From: an uncultured Prevotellaceae bacterium
Lineage (GTDB): Bacteria; Bacteroidota; Bacteroidia; Bacteroidales; Bacteroidaceae
Reading direction: 5' to 3'
NCBI GenBank assembly: GCA_900315075.1
Contig: OMXV01000011.1
Location: 44,756-108,755 of the forward strand
Length of the DNA: 64,000 nucleotides
Made by a program: the position numbers and the translations under genes. The notes below the pieces were generated by a model that saw only the letters and a program-made list of their open reading frames with translations, did no database searches and was not told the origin of the DNA. Positions 42,170 to 51,506 of the stretch are shown here, in pieces; the first letter of the stretch is position 1; each line of letters starts with the position of its first letter.

Positions 42170-43837
42170 TTAGACGTTTTGGTATAAATATCTCTTTATG
42201 CTTTTCTTAGGTGTCTTGGCAAATTCTTCCTCATGAAGCTCGATGGCTGCCAGTCGGCTGTAGCTTGGCAGACTGGCATTCAGTGTCTGGCGGTTTTGCT
42301 CCATGATATTGATGAGGTCGTCGTCGTTGAAGCCCATCTCGCGTGCCTCGTCGTAGTCGGGATGTACGATGCCTACAAATTTATCGTCACGCTGGATTAC
42401 GATGCTTTCGCTCACCATGGCCATAGAGTTCAGTCTGTCTTCAATCTCCTCCGGATAAATATTTTGACCGTTGGCGCTTAGCAGCATGTTTTTGATACGC
42501 CCACGGATGAAGATGTGACCGTCGGCAGACATGGTGCCTAAGTCGCCAGTGTGATACCATCCATCAGTGTCGATGGTCTGACGTGTGGCTTCCTCGTTTT
42601 TGTAATAACCCAACATGACATTGGTGCCGCGAGTGACGATTTCGCCAGCAATGTTCTGAGGGTCGCTGCTGTTGATACGCACTTCCATACCCTTGACAGG
42701 CTGACCACAGCTACCTACTACATAGTCGTGATAGTCACTATAGGAGATAAGTGGCGCACACTCAGTAGTGCCATAGCCCACGGTGAAGGGGAAGTCGATA
42801 CTGTGTAGGAATTTTTCCACCTCTTGGTTGAGGGCAGCTCCACCAATGATGACTTCATAGGCATTGCCGCCGAAGGCCTCATACACTTGTTCGCAAATCT
42901 TCTGTCGCACCTTCTTATTGACGACAGGCATGTTGAGCAACAGGCGGATAATGTTGTTTTGTATTTTGGGGAAGACTTTCTTGCGAATAATTTTCTCGAT
43001 GATAAGTGGTACAGCGACCACAATCGAGGGCTTGATGTCTGCAAAGGCCTGCGCAATAATGGCAGGGGAGGGAAGACGGGTGAGGAAAAAGATATGGTAG
43101 CCGTTGCATAAGGGGAAAAGTACTTCCACGGCCAAGCCATACATATGTGCCATGGGCAGGATGCTGAGGATACTGCTCTGGGGTTTCAGATAGGGGATAG
43201 CCAAAAACTCCGTGCAGAAATTGATGTTGCCTACCAATGCGCGATAGGGGAGCATCACACCCTTGGAATGTCCTGTCGTACCGCTGGTATAGTTGATGAG
43301 TGCCAGTTCTTCTGGGTTATCAATGTGATAATGTACATGCGACTTGTCGAATATCTTGGGATATTTCTTGCCGAAAAGCTCGTTGAGGTGCTCGCGGGCA
43401 AAGTCGAGCTGTTCTGAGCGAGAGAAAAATACCGAGAAGTCGGGCAGATAGATGATACCCTCAAGCGAAGGCATCTCTTTGGCATCGATGGTCTTTGCCA
43501 CCACATCGCCGACAAACAAGAACCTGGCTCCGCTGTGATTGACGATATTGTGTACTTGCTCCATGTTGAATTCATGGAGAATGGGTACTGCCACGGCACC
43601 GTAGGTCAATGTGGAGAGAAAGGCTACCACCCAATGTGAACTGTTACGCCCGCAGAGGGCTACTTTGTCGCCTTTTTGTAATCCCACTTGCTCGAAGATA
43701 ATGTGTACTTTTTCTATCTTTCGGGCAAGGTCATTGTATTGTAGAGTAGCACCCTTATAATCGGTCAGAGCGTCGTAGTTCCAGTTGTCTTTAATGCTCT
43801 TCTCGATAATTTGGTTGAAGCTGCTAAGAAATTCCAT
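42170..43837 (-). CDS. Long-chain acyl-CoA synthetase (AMP-binding enzyme), upstream copy
   Basis: A 555-residue ANL enzyme with INYTSGTTGHSKGVMLPYRA, YGTTECAPLISYSDY, WYHTGDLGTMSADG and IRGRIKNMLLSANGQNIYPEE, ending KTPKKSIKRYL. Paralogue of the following gene by tandem duplication. The start is the ATG at 43837 (MEFLSSFNQIIEKSI); 18 more in-frame codons lie in the promoter, where TTTG-N20-TATCTTTG (43861-43892, minus strand) would start the message. The ATG itself overlaps the first of four TTGCACAA-type octamers. Confidence 0.93.
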   Translation of the reverse strand: MEFLSSFNQIIEKSIKDNWNYDALTDYKGATLQYNDLARKIEKVHIIFEQVGLQKGDKVALCGRNSSHWVVAFLSTLTYGAVAVPILHEFNMEQVHNIVNHSGARFLFVGDVVAKTIDAKEMPSLEGIIYLPDFSVFFSRSEQLDFAREHLNELFGKKYPKIFDKSHVHYHIDNPEELALINYTSGTTGHSKGVMLPYRALVGNINFCTEFLAIPYLKPQSSILSILPMAHMYGLAVEVLFPLCNGYHIFFLTRLPSPAIIAQAFADIKPSIVVAVPLIIEKIIRKKVFPKIQNNIIRLLLNMPVVNKKVRQKICEQVYEAFGGNAYEVIIGGAALNQEVEKFLHSIDFPFTVGYGTTECAPLISYSDYHDYVVGSCGQPVKGMEVRINSSDPQNIAGEIVTRGTNVMLGYYKNEEATRQTIDTDGWYHTGDLGTMSADGHIFIRGRIKNMLLSANGQNIYPEEIEDRLNSMAMVSESIVIQRDDKFVGIVHPDYDEAREMGFNDDDLINIMEQNRQTLNASLPSYSRLAAIELHEEEFAKTPKKSIKRYLYQNV

Positions 43838-43904
43838 TGCACAATTTTTGAAATATTGTGCAAAGATAATATCTTGTTTGCACAATTCCAAAAAAAATGT
43901 GCAA
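43837..43904 (-). promoter_or_regulatory. Promoter with four TTGTGCAA/TTGCACAA octamers (likely operator)
   Basis: Plus-strand coordinates: TTGCACAA 43837-43844, TTGTGCAA 43856-43863, TTGCACAA 43878-43885, TGTGCAA 43898-43904. Start-to-start distances are about 19, 22 and 20 bases, with alternating orientation, giving two inverted pairs. The promoter of the acyl-CoA synthetase operon (-7 TATCTTTG 43861-43868, -33 TTTG 43889-43892, minus strand) lies inside them. This is the layout expected for a repressor or activator binding on one DNA face; the regulator is not identified here. Confidence 0.65.
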
Positions 43905-43958
43905 TATTTTAGTCTGATATCTCAAATTTGGGTAAAAAACCGTTAAAAAGGCATAAAA

Positions 43959-45206
43959 TCACTCGTATTTCATCGATTTGGCTGGATGAATATGAGAAAT
44001 CAGGTAGCTTGGTGCCACCAATACTGTCACACTGATGAGCAGAGTGGCAACATTAATGAGCAATATTACGGGAATGTTGATTTCGATGGGCACTACCTCA
44101 ATGTAGTAGCTTGCGGCATCGAGTTTCACTAGTCCGGTTAATTGCTGTAGCAGACAAATGCCAAGGCCAACAATGTTGCCTATCAACATACCCTTGGCAA
44201 TGATGAATACCGCGAACCATAGAAAGGTGTGGCGGATACTTTTATTTTTGGCACCAAGGGCTTTCAATGTGCCAATCATGTTGGTGCGTTCTAATATGAT
44301 AATCAGAAGTCCGGAAATCATTGTGATTCCAGCCACGGCCACCATCAGACCGAGGATAATCCACACATTGAGGTCGAGCAGGTCGAGCCAGGAAAAAATC
44401 TGGGGATAAGTCTGAAGGATAGAACGTGATATCATAATGCGACCGTCGTGGTCGCTATGCCTGTCAACCACGGATGATATGCGCATGTTGGCTTCTTCCA
44501 ATTGGCTAAAGTCTGCTATCGTCAGAGATGCTCCCGACACCTGCCCCTTTTGCCATCCGTTGAGCTTCACCACCGAACGGAGGTCGGTCAGGCAGTGTGT
44601 GTCGTCGTAATACTTCATATTGGTGCTGTAGATACCCGAGATGGTATATTTGCGAGCTCGGACATCTTCTGTCCCAATGAAATAGGCGTAGATTTTGTCG
44701 CCTGTCTTCACGCGGAGCTGGTCGGCTATCTTCTTCGACACAAGAATCTGATTGGTTGAGACACTGTCATTGAAATGAGGTAGTGAACCCTCAACCATAT
44801 TTTTGGAAATAAAAGTAGTATCGAAGTCGCTCCCCACACCCATCATATTGATACCAAGAAAATCCTCCTCAGTTTTCAATATTCCCTGTTTCATGGCATA
44901 GCGCTGCACATGGCTCACACCTTCAATCTTTTGTAAGACATTCATTACACTGTCGTCGATGCAGATGGGGGTGTTGAGCCCATAAATCATCGTGCTGTCG
45001 CTTGCCACGGTAAAGTGACTTCCAAAGCCAATCACCTTGTCGCGGATAGTATGTTTAAACCCTGTCACCACGCACACCGAGATAATCATCACAGCTAAGC
45101 CAATAGCCACACCGGCGGTAGCAATACGAATGGCAGGCCGACTTACCTTGCGTCGGTCGTCGTGATTACTGTAAATGTGGCGGGCGAGGAAAAGGGGTAG
45201 ATTCAT
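43959..45206 (-). CDS. FtsX/LolC-like ABC transporter permease
   Basis: A 415-residue inner-membrane protein: N-terminal helix (about residues 27-50, IRIATAGVAIGLAVMIISVCV), a large periplasmic domain (about 55-265), then three helices near the C-terminus (around 275-305, 325-350 and 375-405). This is the MacB/FtsX/LolC-E architecture. LolCE exports lipoproteins to the outer membrane, a plausible function in Bacteroidetes with many lipoproteins. No ATPase (LolD-like) gene is nearby. It follows the aminotransferase gene by 18 bases on the minus strand, so the two are likely cotranscribed. Confidence 0.85.
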   Translation of the reverse strand: MNLPLFLARHIYSNHDDRRKVSRPAIRIATAGVAIGLAVMIISVCVVTGFKHTIRDKVIGFGSHFTVASDSTMIYGLNTPICIDDSVMNVLQKIEGVSHVQRYAMKQGILKTEEDFLGINMMGVGSDFDTTFISKNMVEGSLPHFNDSVSTNQILVSKKIADQLRVKTGDKIYAYFIGTEDVRARKYTISGIYSTNMKYYDDTHCLTDLRSVVKLNGWQKGQVSGASLTIADFSQLEEANMRISSVVDRHSDHDGRIMISRSILQTYPQIFSWLDLLDLNVWIILGLMVAVAGITMISGLLIIILERTNMIGTLKALGAKNKSIRHTFLWFAVFIIAKGMLIGNIVGLGICLLQQLTGLVKLDAASYYIEVVPIEINIPVILLINVATLLISVTVLVAPSYLISHIHPAKSMKYE

Positions 45207-45224
45207 CTATGACTTTAACGGGTA

Positions 45225-46430
45225 TTATTCATCGTATATATGCCCAGGATAGGCTTCAAGGGCCTTGCGCAACACAATAAGGGCATGGGTTAAGTCTTCC
45301 TTTTTCAGCACGTAGGCGATACGCACCTGATTGATACCGGCACCGGGGGTAGTATAGAAACCTGCTGCGGGGGCCATCATTACCGTGCAGCCTTCGTACT
45401 CGAATTCCTCTAAGCACCAGCGGCAGAATTTTTCGGAGTCATCCACAGGTAGTTTGGCCACTGTATAGAAAGCTCCCATTGGTATGGGAGAATAAACCCC
45501 GGGAATGCGATTCAGACCGTCTATCAGACATTTACGGCGTTCCACATACTCATCATAGACATCGCGCAGATATTCCTCGGAAGCGTCAAGCGAGGCTTCT
45601 GCCACAATCTGTCCGATAAGGGGAGGGGAGAGGCGTGCCTGACAAAATTTCATCACCGCTGCTCTCACACGTTTGTTTTTTGTAATAAGTGCACCAATAC
45701 GGATACCGCACTCTGAATAACGTTTCGATACGGAGTCGATCAGGATGACGTTGTCTTCGATACCTTCCAAATGGCAGGCACTGATGTAGGGTGAACCTGT
45801 GTAAATGTACTCTCTATAGACTTCGTCGGAAAAAAGGTAAAGGTCATATTTCTTTACCATGTCGCGAATCTGGTTCATCTCGCGGCGGGTATAGAGATAG
45901 CCTGTGGGATTATTAGGATTGCAAATCATGATGGCGCGGGTGCGCTCATTAATCAGCTCTTCGAATTTTTCCACCTTGGGCAGCGAGAAACCTTCCTCGA
46001 TTGTTGTGGCAATTGTGCGTATGCGGGCGCCAGCACTGATGGCAAAAGCCATGTAGTTGGCGTATGCTGGTTCGGGAACGATAATCTCGTCGCCGGGATT
46101 CAGACATGACAAGAAGGCAAACAATACAGCCTCACTACCACCGGAAGTGATGATGATGTCGTCGGCGCTTACGTTAATATTATATTTTGCGTAGTAACCC
46201 ACAAGTTTTTCCCGATAGCTCTGATAACCCTGTGAGGGGGAGTATTCCAAAATCACACGGTCTATACTCTTGAGGGCATCAAGACCCTCATGGGGGGTGG
46301 GGAGGTCGGGCTGGCCAATGTTCAAATGATATACATGGGTGCCTCGTTTCTTGGCTGCTGCGGCAAGTGGGGCAAGCTTCCTGATGGGCGACTCGGGCAT
46401 TTCTAACCCTCGTGTGGAAATGTTTGGCAT
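45225..46430 (-). CDS. PLP-dependent class I aminotransferase
   Basis: A 401-residue fold-type I aminotransferase. HLNIGQPDLPTP, SGGSEAVLFAFLSCLNPGDE, CNPNNPTGYLYTRREM, LFSDEVYREY and DSVSKRYSECGIRIG (Schiff-base Lys in SVSKRYS) are the usual motifs, with a C-terminal GINQVRIAYVL Arg for substrate carboxylate. The substrate is probably an aromatic or branched amino acid or aspartate, but this cannot be settled. The start at 46430 (MPNISTRGLEMPE) follows the promoter at 46455-46485; the upstream in-frame codons start with TTG inside the leader. Confidence 0.92.
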   Translation of the reverse strand: MPNISTRGLEMPESPIRKLAPLAAAAKKRGTHVYHLNIGQPDLPTPHEGLDALKSIDRVILEYSPSQGYQSYREKLVGYYAKYNINVSADDIIITSGGSEAVLFAFLSCLNPGDEIIVPEPAYANYMAFAISAGARIRTIATTIEEGFSLPKVEKFEELINERTRAIMICNPNNPTGYLYTRREMNQIRDMVKKYDLYLFSDEVYREYIYTGSPYISACHLEGIEDNVILIDSVSKRYSECGIRIGALITKNKRVRAAVMKFCQARLSPPLIGQIVAEASLDASEEYLRDVYDEYVERRKCLIDGLNRIPGVYSPIPMGAFYTVAKLPVDDSEKFCRWCLEEFEYEGCTVMMAPAAGFYTTPGAGINQVRIAYVLKKEDLTHALIVLRKALEAYPGHIYDE

Positions 46431-46454
46431 GTAACTTGGTTTTGTTTCAAACTG

Positions 46455-46485
46455 CAAAATTAGTGTAATTCTGACAAACTACAAA
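46455..46485 (-). promoter_or_regulatory. Promoter of the aminotransferase-permease operon
   Basis: Minus strand: -33 TTTG (46482-46485), 19-base spacer, -7 TAATTTTG (46455-46462). Decides the start of the aminotransferase at 46430. Confidence 0.8.
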
Positions 46486-46664
46486 ATAAAACGTTGGTTT
46501 TTCCTGTTTTGCAAATTTTGGGGGCATTCTGATGGATAATAAAAACTACGGAGTCAAAGAGGAAGGGAGATGCATCGTTTGGCGCATAAACTCCTATTTT
46601 TCCTTGGCTCCGTAGAATTATAGATTTGAAGTTGCTAACGAAGCAACCTCATGACATTGCAACT

Positions 46665-47174
46665 TTAAAAGTTGTAATACAGACCGAACATAATGTTGTT
46701 GCCGTCGAGCTCGATGCCCCAAGCGTCGTCGGAAATCTTTGTGTGGTTGTCCTTCTCGTGGTTGTAACCGATGAAGCCAAAGTGAGCGACAAAGCTCAGA
46801 TTCTCGCCAAGATTCACAGCCACACCAGGTTTCAGACCGATAGACAGACCATCTTCGTCATAACCAGCATTGTAGGTGTGTGAGTAACCAATGCCACCAT
46901 CCATGAACACGCTCACCATCTTGCCTTTGATGAAAGTGTAACGTGCGTAGGGGTTTACAATCCAAGTTTTTGCACCTCCCTCTGTGGAACCCTGCCAACC
47001 GAAAGCAACACCAGCAGCCCAGTCTTCATTGAGGGTAAAACCAACCTCGGGAAGGAACTTGAATGTAGTCACGTCATCATTGGTGGCAACACCAACACCA
47101 CCACCTACGTAAGCCTGTGCGTTGACAGTAAGGGCCATAACTGTGGCCACCAAAGTCATCATAATCTTTTTCAT
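46665..47174 (-). CDS. Small outer-membrane beta-barrel protein
   Basis: A 169-residue exported protein: signal peptide MKKIMMTLVATVMALTVNAQ, then eight or so amphipathic strands (AYVGGGVGVATN, FLPEVGFTLNEDWAAGVAFG, WIVNPYARYTF, VFMDGGIGYSHTY, LGLKPGVAVNLGENLSFV-like) and a terminal strand ending FGLYYNF. The terminal aromatic residue fits outer-membrane assembly. The fold looks like OmpA/OmpW-type eight-stranded barrels. A TACTTTTG box (47253-47260, minus strand) is the probable -7. No known partner. Confidence 0.8.
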   Translation of the reverse strand: MKKIMMTLVATVMALTVNAQAYVGGGVGVATNDDVTTFKFLPEVGFTLNEDWAAGVAFGWQGSTEGGAKTWIVNPYARYTFIKGKMVSVFMDGGIGYSHTYNAGYDEDGLSIGLKPGVAVNLGENLSFVAHFGFIGYNHEKDNHTKISDDAWGIELDGNNIMFGLYYNF

Positions 47175-47332
47175 CTTTTTACCTATTTTAAATTAAACAT
47201 TTGACAGCCGTCAGATACGCCTTTATGGCTGTCGTTATCCATAATTCAAATGCAAAAGTAAACATTTTTTTTACAATACAACAACTTTCCTCCTTTTTTT
47301 GCATAAAACAGGCTAAAAAGTGATATAAGTCA

Positions 47333-47368
47333 ATATCCGTGGGTGCACCAAAACGCACCCACGGATAT
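47333..47368 (-). terminator. Perfect 14-bp hairpin after the 1210-residue protein gene
   Basis: ATATCCGTGGGTGC (47333-47346) pairs exactly with GCACCCACGGATAT (47355-47368). It lies about 80 bases after the stop of the large gene on the minus strand. A short T stretch follows 20 bases on, so termination is likely but the U tract is not immediate. Confidence 0.6.
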
Positions 47369-47444
47369 ACAAATTGTTATTATCGGACATACGCACGGCA
47401 TATCCCTATAGCTGGGCAATTTTCCAATTGTCCATCTTCAATTT

Positions 47445-50400
47445 TCAATTTACAACAAACTTCCTGCCGTTTCTGACGTAGATGCCCGGTTTCAGTTCAC
47501 CTTGCATCTTAATACCTTGCAGGTTGTATATGGTGTCGTCTGTCTTCTCGGTCTGCTGTACATCGTTGATGCCGTCAACAAGGCCTGAATTGGCGGGGTC
47601 AATTATTAGTTCACTCACCAATGCGTAAAGTGGGCGGATAGGCAGTCCTGTGCGCAGCTGGCATTGGGTGAAAGTGGCTTGACCACCCTGTACTTTTAGC
47701 GCGTTAGCTTTTCTTGCGAGGCAGTTCATACGGTCGGATATCCAGTAACACGAGAGTGTGCCGTCTTGAGGTTTCTTTCCATCGTAGCAGCTTCCAGCAT
47801 AGGGCATGAAGATCGTGTTGCCGTTGGGTCCCGTAAATCTTAGTCCCTTGATTCCTAACACTGTTTTCTCTTCTATCGTGCAGTAGTCGATGAGCTCCTG
47901 GAAATCTTCCTTTGTTGGCATGGTTCTCATATAGGTTTTTGCTCCATTATCTATAAACAGCTTTTTGCATGAAGGGTCATAGGGGGCTTCCGCTATGCCT
48001 TCCAACATGAAGCCCTCCATGTCGCAAGTGTAGAAAGCGTCGATATACATTGGCAGGTTAGTAAGAGAAATGCTGTAGTTCTTCCAGGTGTAGTCGTTCT
48101 TAGGCGTTTTCTCTGCCCATGCATAGTAATTGCCAGCCTGTTCCTCGCTGTTGGCTCCCAGGTTGCAGGTGGTCCAGAGATTGCGACTCGGAAGGTTGAG
48201 GTCCACATATTCTGCCTTGCGTTCCACTGGTCGGATGGTGGCTCCCGTGCGTCGCTGGATAACGTTGACGGCGGTCTTTGCTCCGCTCTTCAGATAGGCA
48301 GCCTGTGCCTTGGATACGTCAGATGAGTAATTGTCGGATGTCCAGTAGAAGGCACTTGTGCCAGCACTCACCTGCTTACCATCGTAGCTGCAGCCCGACA
48401 AAGGCAGGAAGATACTCTTGCCGCTGGGACCTGTCACGCGGTATCCTTTTATACCACCGACGGTAGCCTCTTTCCATGTGCATTTCTCGATAAGCTCTTT
48501 CCATTGTGCTGCGGTAGGCATGACGAGACCCTCGTTGCTCTGGAAGGCAGCATCGTAGTACGTCTGACTGATGTTTGCTCCGATGTTTCGTGCGGTCTTG
48601 GCACTACCGTTGGCGTGTTGGTAGTTCTTCCATGTGTAGGCGACCTTTGTCTCGGTCTCGCCCCATGCGTAGTAGTCGCCGTAGGCGCTCTCGTTGGCGG
48701 CTCCAAGATTCTGGTTGGCCCATTTCACGCTCAGTCCGAGGTCAACCAGTTCTACGTCGCTCTCCTGAGGCTCCGTGGTAATCACAGGTCTGATGGCCAC
48801 ACCTGTTCTTCGGTTCAGGTTGATGAGAGAAGCCTTGACTCCAGTCTTGATATTGGCAGCCTGTGCCTTGCTTGCGTTTGTGCTGACATTGTTGGCTGTC
48901 CAATAGTATGCGTAGGTGCCTTTGCCGTAGTCTTTCCCGTCGTAGCTGCATCCAGAGAATGGCAGGAAGATGCTCTGGCCGTTGGGACCGGTTACGGTGT
49001 ATCCCTTCACCTTGTTTTTCGTGCTCTCCTTCCAGGTACATTTCGTGATGAGTTCGTTCCATTGCTGTGCAGTGGGGATGCCTGCCCCTGCCTCCTGATA
49101 GAGTGAGTAGGCAATGTCGTAGGCGGGGTTCTTGCTGATGTCGTCGCCAATGTTCTTGCAAGTGGTTGCGGTGCCAGAGCAGTATTTGTAGTTTTTCCAT
49201 GTGTATGTACTCTTGGCCGCTTTCTCGCCCCATGCATAGTATTTACCGACTTTCTCCGGTGAACTGGCCTCGATGTTGTATTTGGCCCATTTGGTGCCAC
49301 TGGGTAGACCAAGGTCAACAAAGTCGGCATCTGGGGAGACTGCCTGACCGAAACTAATGTATATGTCGGGGCAATACCACATTTCCTCTACGAGGCAAGA
49401 AACTTTATAACGGTTTTTGCCGTTTTCCTTACCAATCAATGAGAAGTTAGTGTGAGACCCATTAATTTCGACTTCTTCTACCACAAGTTCTGACACACAC
49501 TCAATAGTAAACCAAAATTCATCCCAAGGATCTCCAAAAAGATCACAATTACAAGTCTCTGAGTTCTCATAAAAATCAAAGGGGAGTTCATAATTTCCAT
49601 CTCCATCATAGATTATGACAGAGACAAGACCGCTCATATCTTTCTCTGGGCTACTTTGAAGATAAAAACTCATATTACTTCTATTCGTCCCATTAATATT
49701 CAGTTCACTCTCGGCAAGACCCACATCCTTGAAACCAAAATAAAATCTGGTGAGTGCACCATCATTTTCTAACATTCCATCTTCATAATCTGGTATTATG
49801 TAAATAACAATGTTATCGTTAGGCCCATAACCACTTGGGTATCCAGGACCGTAGTAGCCTACAGCATTTCCGTTTTGGTCATACAGTTCTTCTTCTGAAT
49901 TAGTGTCATAAAATCCCTGAGGCGCTGGCATATAAAGCATTGGTTCCTCAAGTGGCTCTGGATATTGTGTTTCCCATTCCAAGTAAAAGTCATTACCTGC
50001 ACATGTGCGGTCTATATCTACAATATATACCGCTTTGCAACCCCAGTTTTTTAACCGTAAGTAGTTAGCGTCTTGCGACTCATTAATGAGTCCATGCTGA
50101 TTAACCAATATCCCTCCATGGGAATTAATGTTCAAAAGAGTTGGTGCTTGCGGTTCAGTATAGTCGAGATATATGGTGAAACTGTTGCAAAGAGATGTGT
50201 AATCATCACTTTCAACTTTATAGGTTGTCTTCCCATTATTTGAAGAGAGTTCTGTGATGTAGATTGATACGTCATTGTTATTCTCTACTCGTTTTACAGT
50301 AAATCCAGGCTCGCATTCAATGGTAAACCATAGATGCTCGTTAGATTCAGCATATTCATCATAGTTGTAAAGTGCTGACAAGATATTGCCATTTCCATTA

Positions 50401-51077
50401 TCGTCTGCTTGAATTTCGCCATAGAGGTTGATGGTGACATAGTTGCCAAGGTTGCTCATCTGGCTGTTCTCGAGCCAGAAATCTACCGTCCTGTCATTGG
50501 TGGCATATACATATAATGTTTCCTTTGTGTCTTCCACGTCTTTGAATCCTATATAACAGCCAACGCCCCACGCCGACAAATGCTCTTCGAAATCTGGTAT
50601 TACCACATCGGAGGTGATGTAGATTACAATATCATCATTGGGGCCATAGCCTTTCGGGAATCCCGGTTTGCCATATTCAACGGCATTGCCATTCTGGTCG
50701 TAAAGGGTTGTCTCTGATCCTGAATCATAAAAGCCTTGAGGCGCTGGCATGCGTAGGATGGGGGCTTGGTATGGCCCTGTGCCAGACTCTCCCCATGTCA
50801 GATAGAAGTTGTTAATTGTACACATGCAATCTACACTAACACTATAGATTGCTTTGCAGCCGTATCCTTTCAGTTGCTGATAATGATTGTCGCCAGACGA
50901 ACTGTTGTCGTCCAGCAAGCCTGTCTGCATTACCTCTACACCCCCTTTCACGGAGATGGTCAATTCTTCTGGTGCCTGAACTGTTTGTTCTGCCCAAGTC
51001 GTCTGACCAATCATCATGGTCAATAGTAGCAGTAACCACCTGGTGGCTCTGCATCCTTTTTGAGATTTGTTTTTCAT
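47445..51077 (-). CDS. Large secreted repeat protein (FISUMP-like domains, T9SS-like tail)
   Basis: A 1210-residue exported protein: signal peptide (ending near TTWA), then two related N-terminal modules (about 37-300 and 316-580) each containing MPAPQGFYD, LYDQNGNAV and SGYGPND/KGYGPND followed by NIVIYI-like strands. From about 586 come three copies of a Prevotella-type module (about 586-772, 773-950, 954-1130) with VDLGLPSGTKWA-, YAWGEK-, TYTWKNY-, GPNG-SIF- and GxxYDGK-type motifs, related to the Fibrobacter major paralogous domain (FISUMP). The last 40 residues (IYNLQGIKMQGELKPGIYV, then a KFVVN end) look like a sorting tail. It probably sits at the cell surface or is secreted; ligand unknown. 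Confidence 0.75.
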   Translation of the reverse strand: MKNKSQKGCRATRWLLLLLTMMIGQTTWAEQTVQAPEELTISVKGGVEVMQTGLLDDNSSSGDNHYQQLKGYGCKAIYSVSVDCMCTINNFYLTWGESGTGPYQAPILRMPAPQGFYDSGSETTLYDQNGNAVEYGKPGFPKGYGPNDDIVIYITSDVVIPDFEEHLSAWGVGCYIGFKDVEDTKETLYVYATNDRTVDFWLENSQMSNLGNYVTINLYGEIQADDNGNGNILSALYNYDEYAESNEHLWFTIECEPGFTVKRVENNNDVSIYITELSSNNGKTTYKVESDDYTSLCNSFTIYLDYTEPQAPTLLNINSHGGILVNQHGLINESQDANYLRLKNWGCKAVYIVDIDRTCAGNDFYLEWETQYPEPLEEPMLYMPAPQGFYDTNSEEELYDQNGNAVGYYGPGYPSGYGPNDNIVIYIIPDYEDGMLENDGALTRFYFGFKDVGLAESELNINGTNRSNMSFYLQSSPEKDMSGLVSVIIYDGDGNYELPFDFYENSETCNCDLFGDPWDEFWFTIECVSELVVEEVEINGSHTNFSLIGKENGKNRYKVSCLVEEMWYCPDIYISFGQAVSPDADFVDLGLPSGTKWAKYNIEASSPEKVGKYYAWGEKAAKSTYTWKNYKYCSGTATTCKNIGDDISKNPAYDIAYSLYQEAGAGIPTAQQWNELITKCTWKESTKNKVKGYTVTGPNGQSIFLPFSGCSYDGKDYGKGTYAYYWTANNVSTNASKAQAANIKTGVKASLINLNRRTGVAIRPVITTEPQESDVELVDLGLSVKWANQNLGAANESAYGDYYAWGETETKVAYTWKNYQHANGSAKTARNIGANISQTYYDAAFQSNEGLVMPTAAQWKELIEKCTWKEATVGGIKGYRVTGPSGKSIFLPLSGCSYDGKQVSAGTSAFYWTSDNYSSDVSKAQAAYLKSGAKTAVNVIQRRTGATIRPVERKAEYVDLNLPSRNLWTTCNLGANSEEQAGNYYAWAEKTPKNDYTWKNYSISLTNLPMYIDAFYTCDMEGFMLEGIAEAPYDPSCKKLFIDNGAKTYMRTMPTKEDFQELIDYCTIEEKTVLGIKGLRFTGPNGNTIFMPYAGSCYDGKKPQDGTLSCYWISDRMNCLARKANALKVQGGQATFTQCQLRTGLPIRPLYALVSELIIDPANSGLVDGINDVQQTEKTDDTIYNLQGIKMQGELKPGIYVRNGRKFVVN

Positions 51078-51373
51078 ACGTTAATTGATTAAGTTAAGAC
51101 TAGATTGTATAGTATTTGATTACAAAATTAGTTTTTTTTGATAAATTCATCCAATTAATTAAATTAAAAAATGTTAAAATATAACAAAGATTAGTTTGCG
51201 GTGTTTTTTTTGTTTATATGGGTTTTATTTTTGTCTGACAATACTTTAGGTATAATAATAGGATGAATTCCTTTCAGCATAATTTGGTGTGTTCTATACA
51301 TTTTTTCGGGAATGTCATAAGGAAATGAAAAAAAATACTTACTTTTGCGGTCGAAAATTGAAGATTGAATAAT

Positions 51374-51454
51374 GTAGTGACATACCCCGTGTATGTCCGT
51401 ATAAAAAATAGGTAGATGAGGGTTGATTCGGACATACACGGGGTATGTCACTAC
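51374..51454. repeat. Perfect 26-bp inverted repeat
   Basis: GTAGTGACATACCCCGTGTA continues to TGTCCG at 51374-51399; its exact inverted complement is at 51429-51454, with a 29-base AT-rich loop. It lies between the promoter region of the large secreted protein gene and the DUF4494 gene. A partly matching word, CGGACATACGCACGGCATAT, occurs at 47384-47403 on the other side of that gene. An 86-codon open frame through the repeat has no coding features. The remaining sequence 51078-51373 is AT-rich with a TAATTTTG -7 box (51123-51130, minus strand). Confidence 0.85.
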
Positions 51455-51506
51455 GCCCTAAAAGCATATCTCTATCCTCTTACCTCTCACCACAAAAAAA
51501 TAACCC

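Noticed and set aside
51191-51451. An 86-codon open frame across the 26-bp inverted repeat
   Set aside because: It crosses the hairpin, has no start signal and has no protein-like composition.
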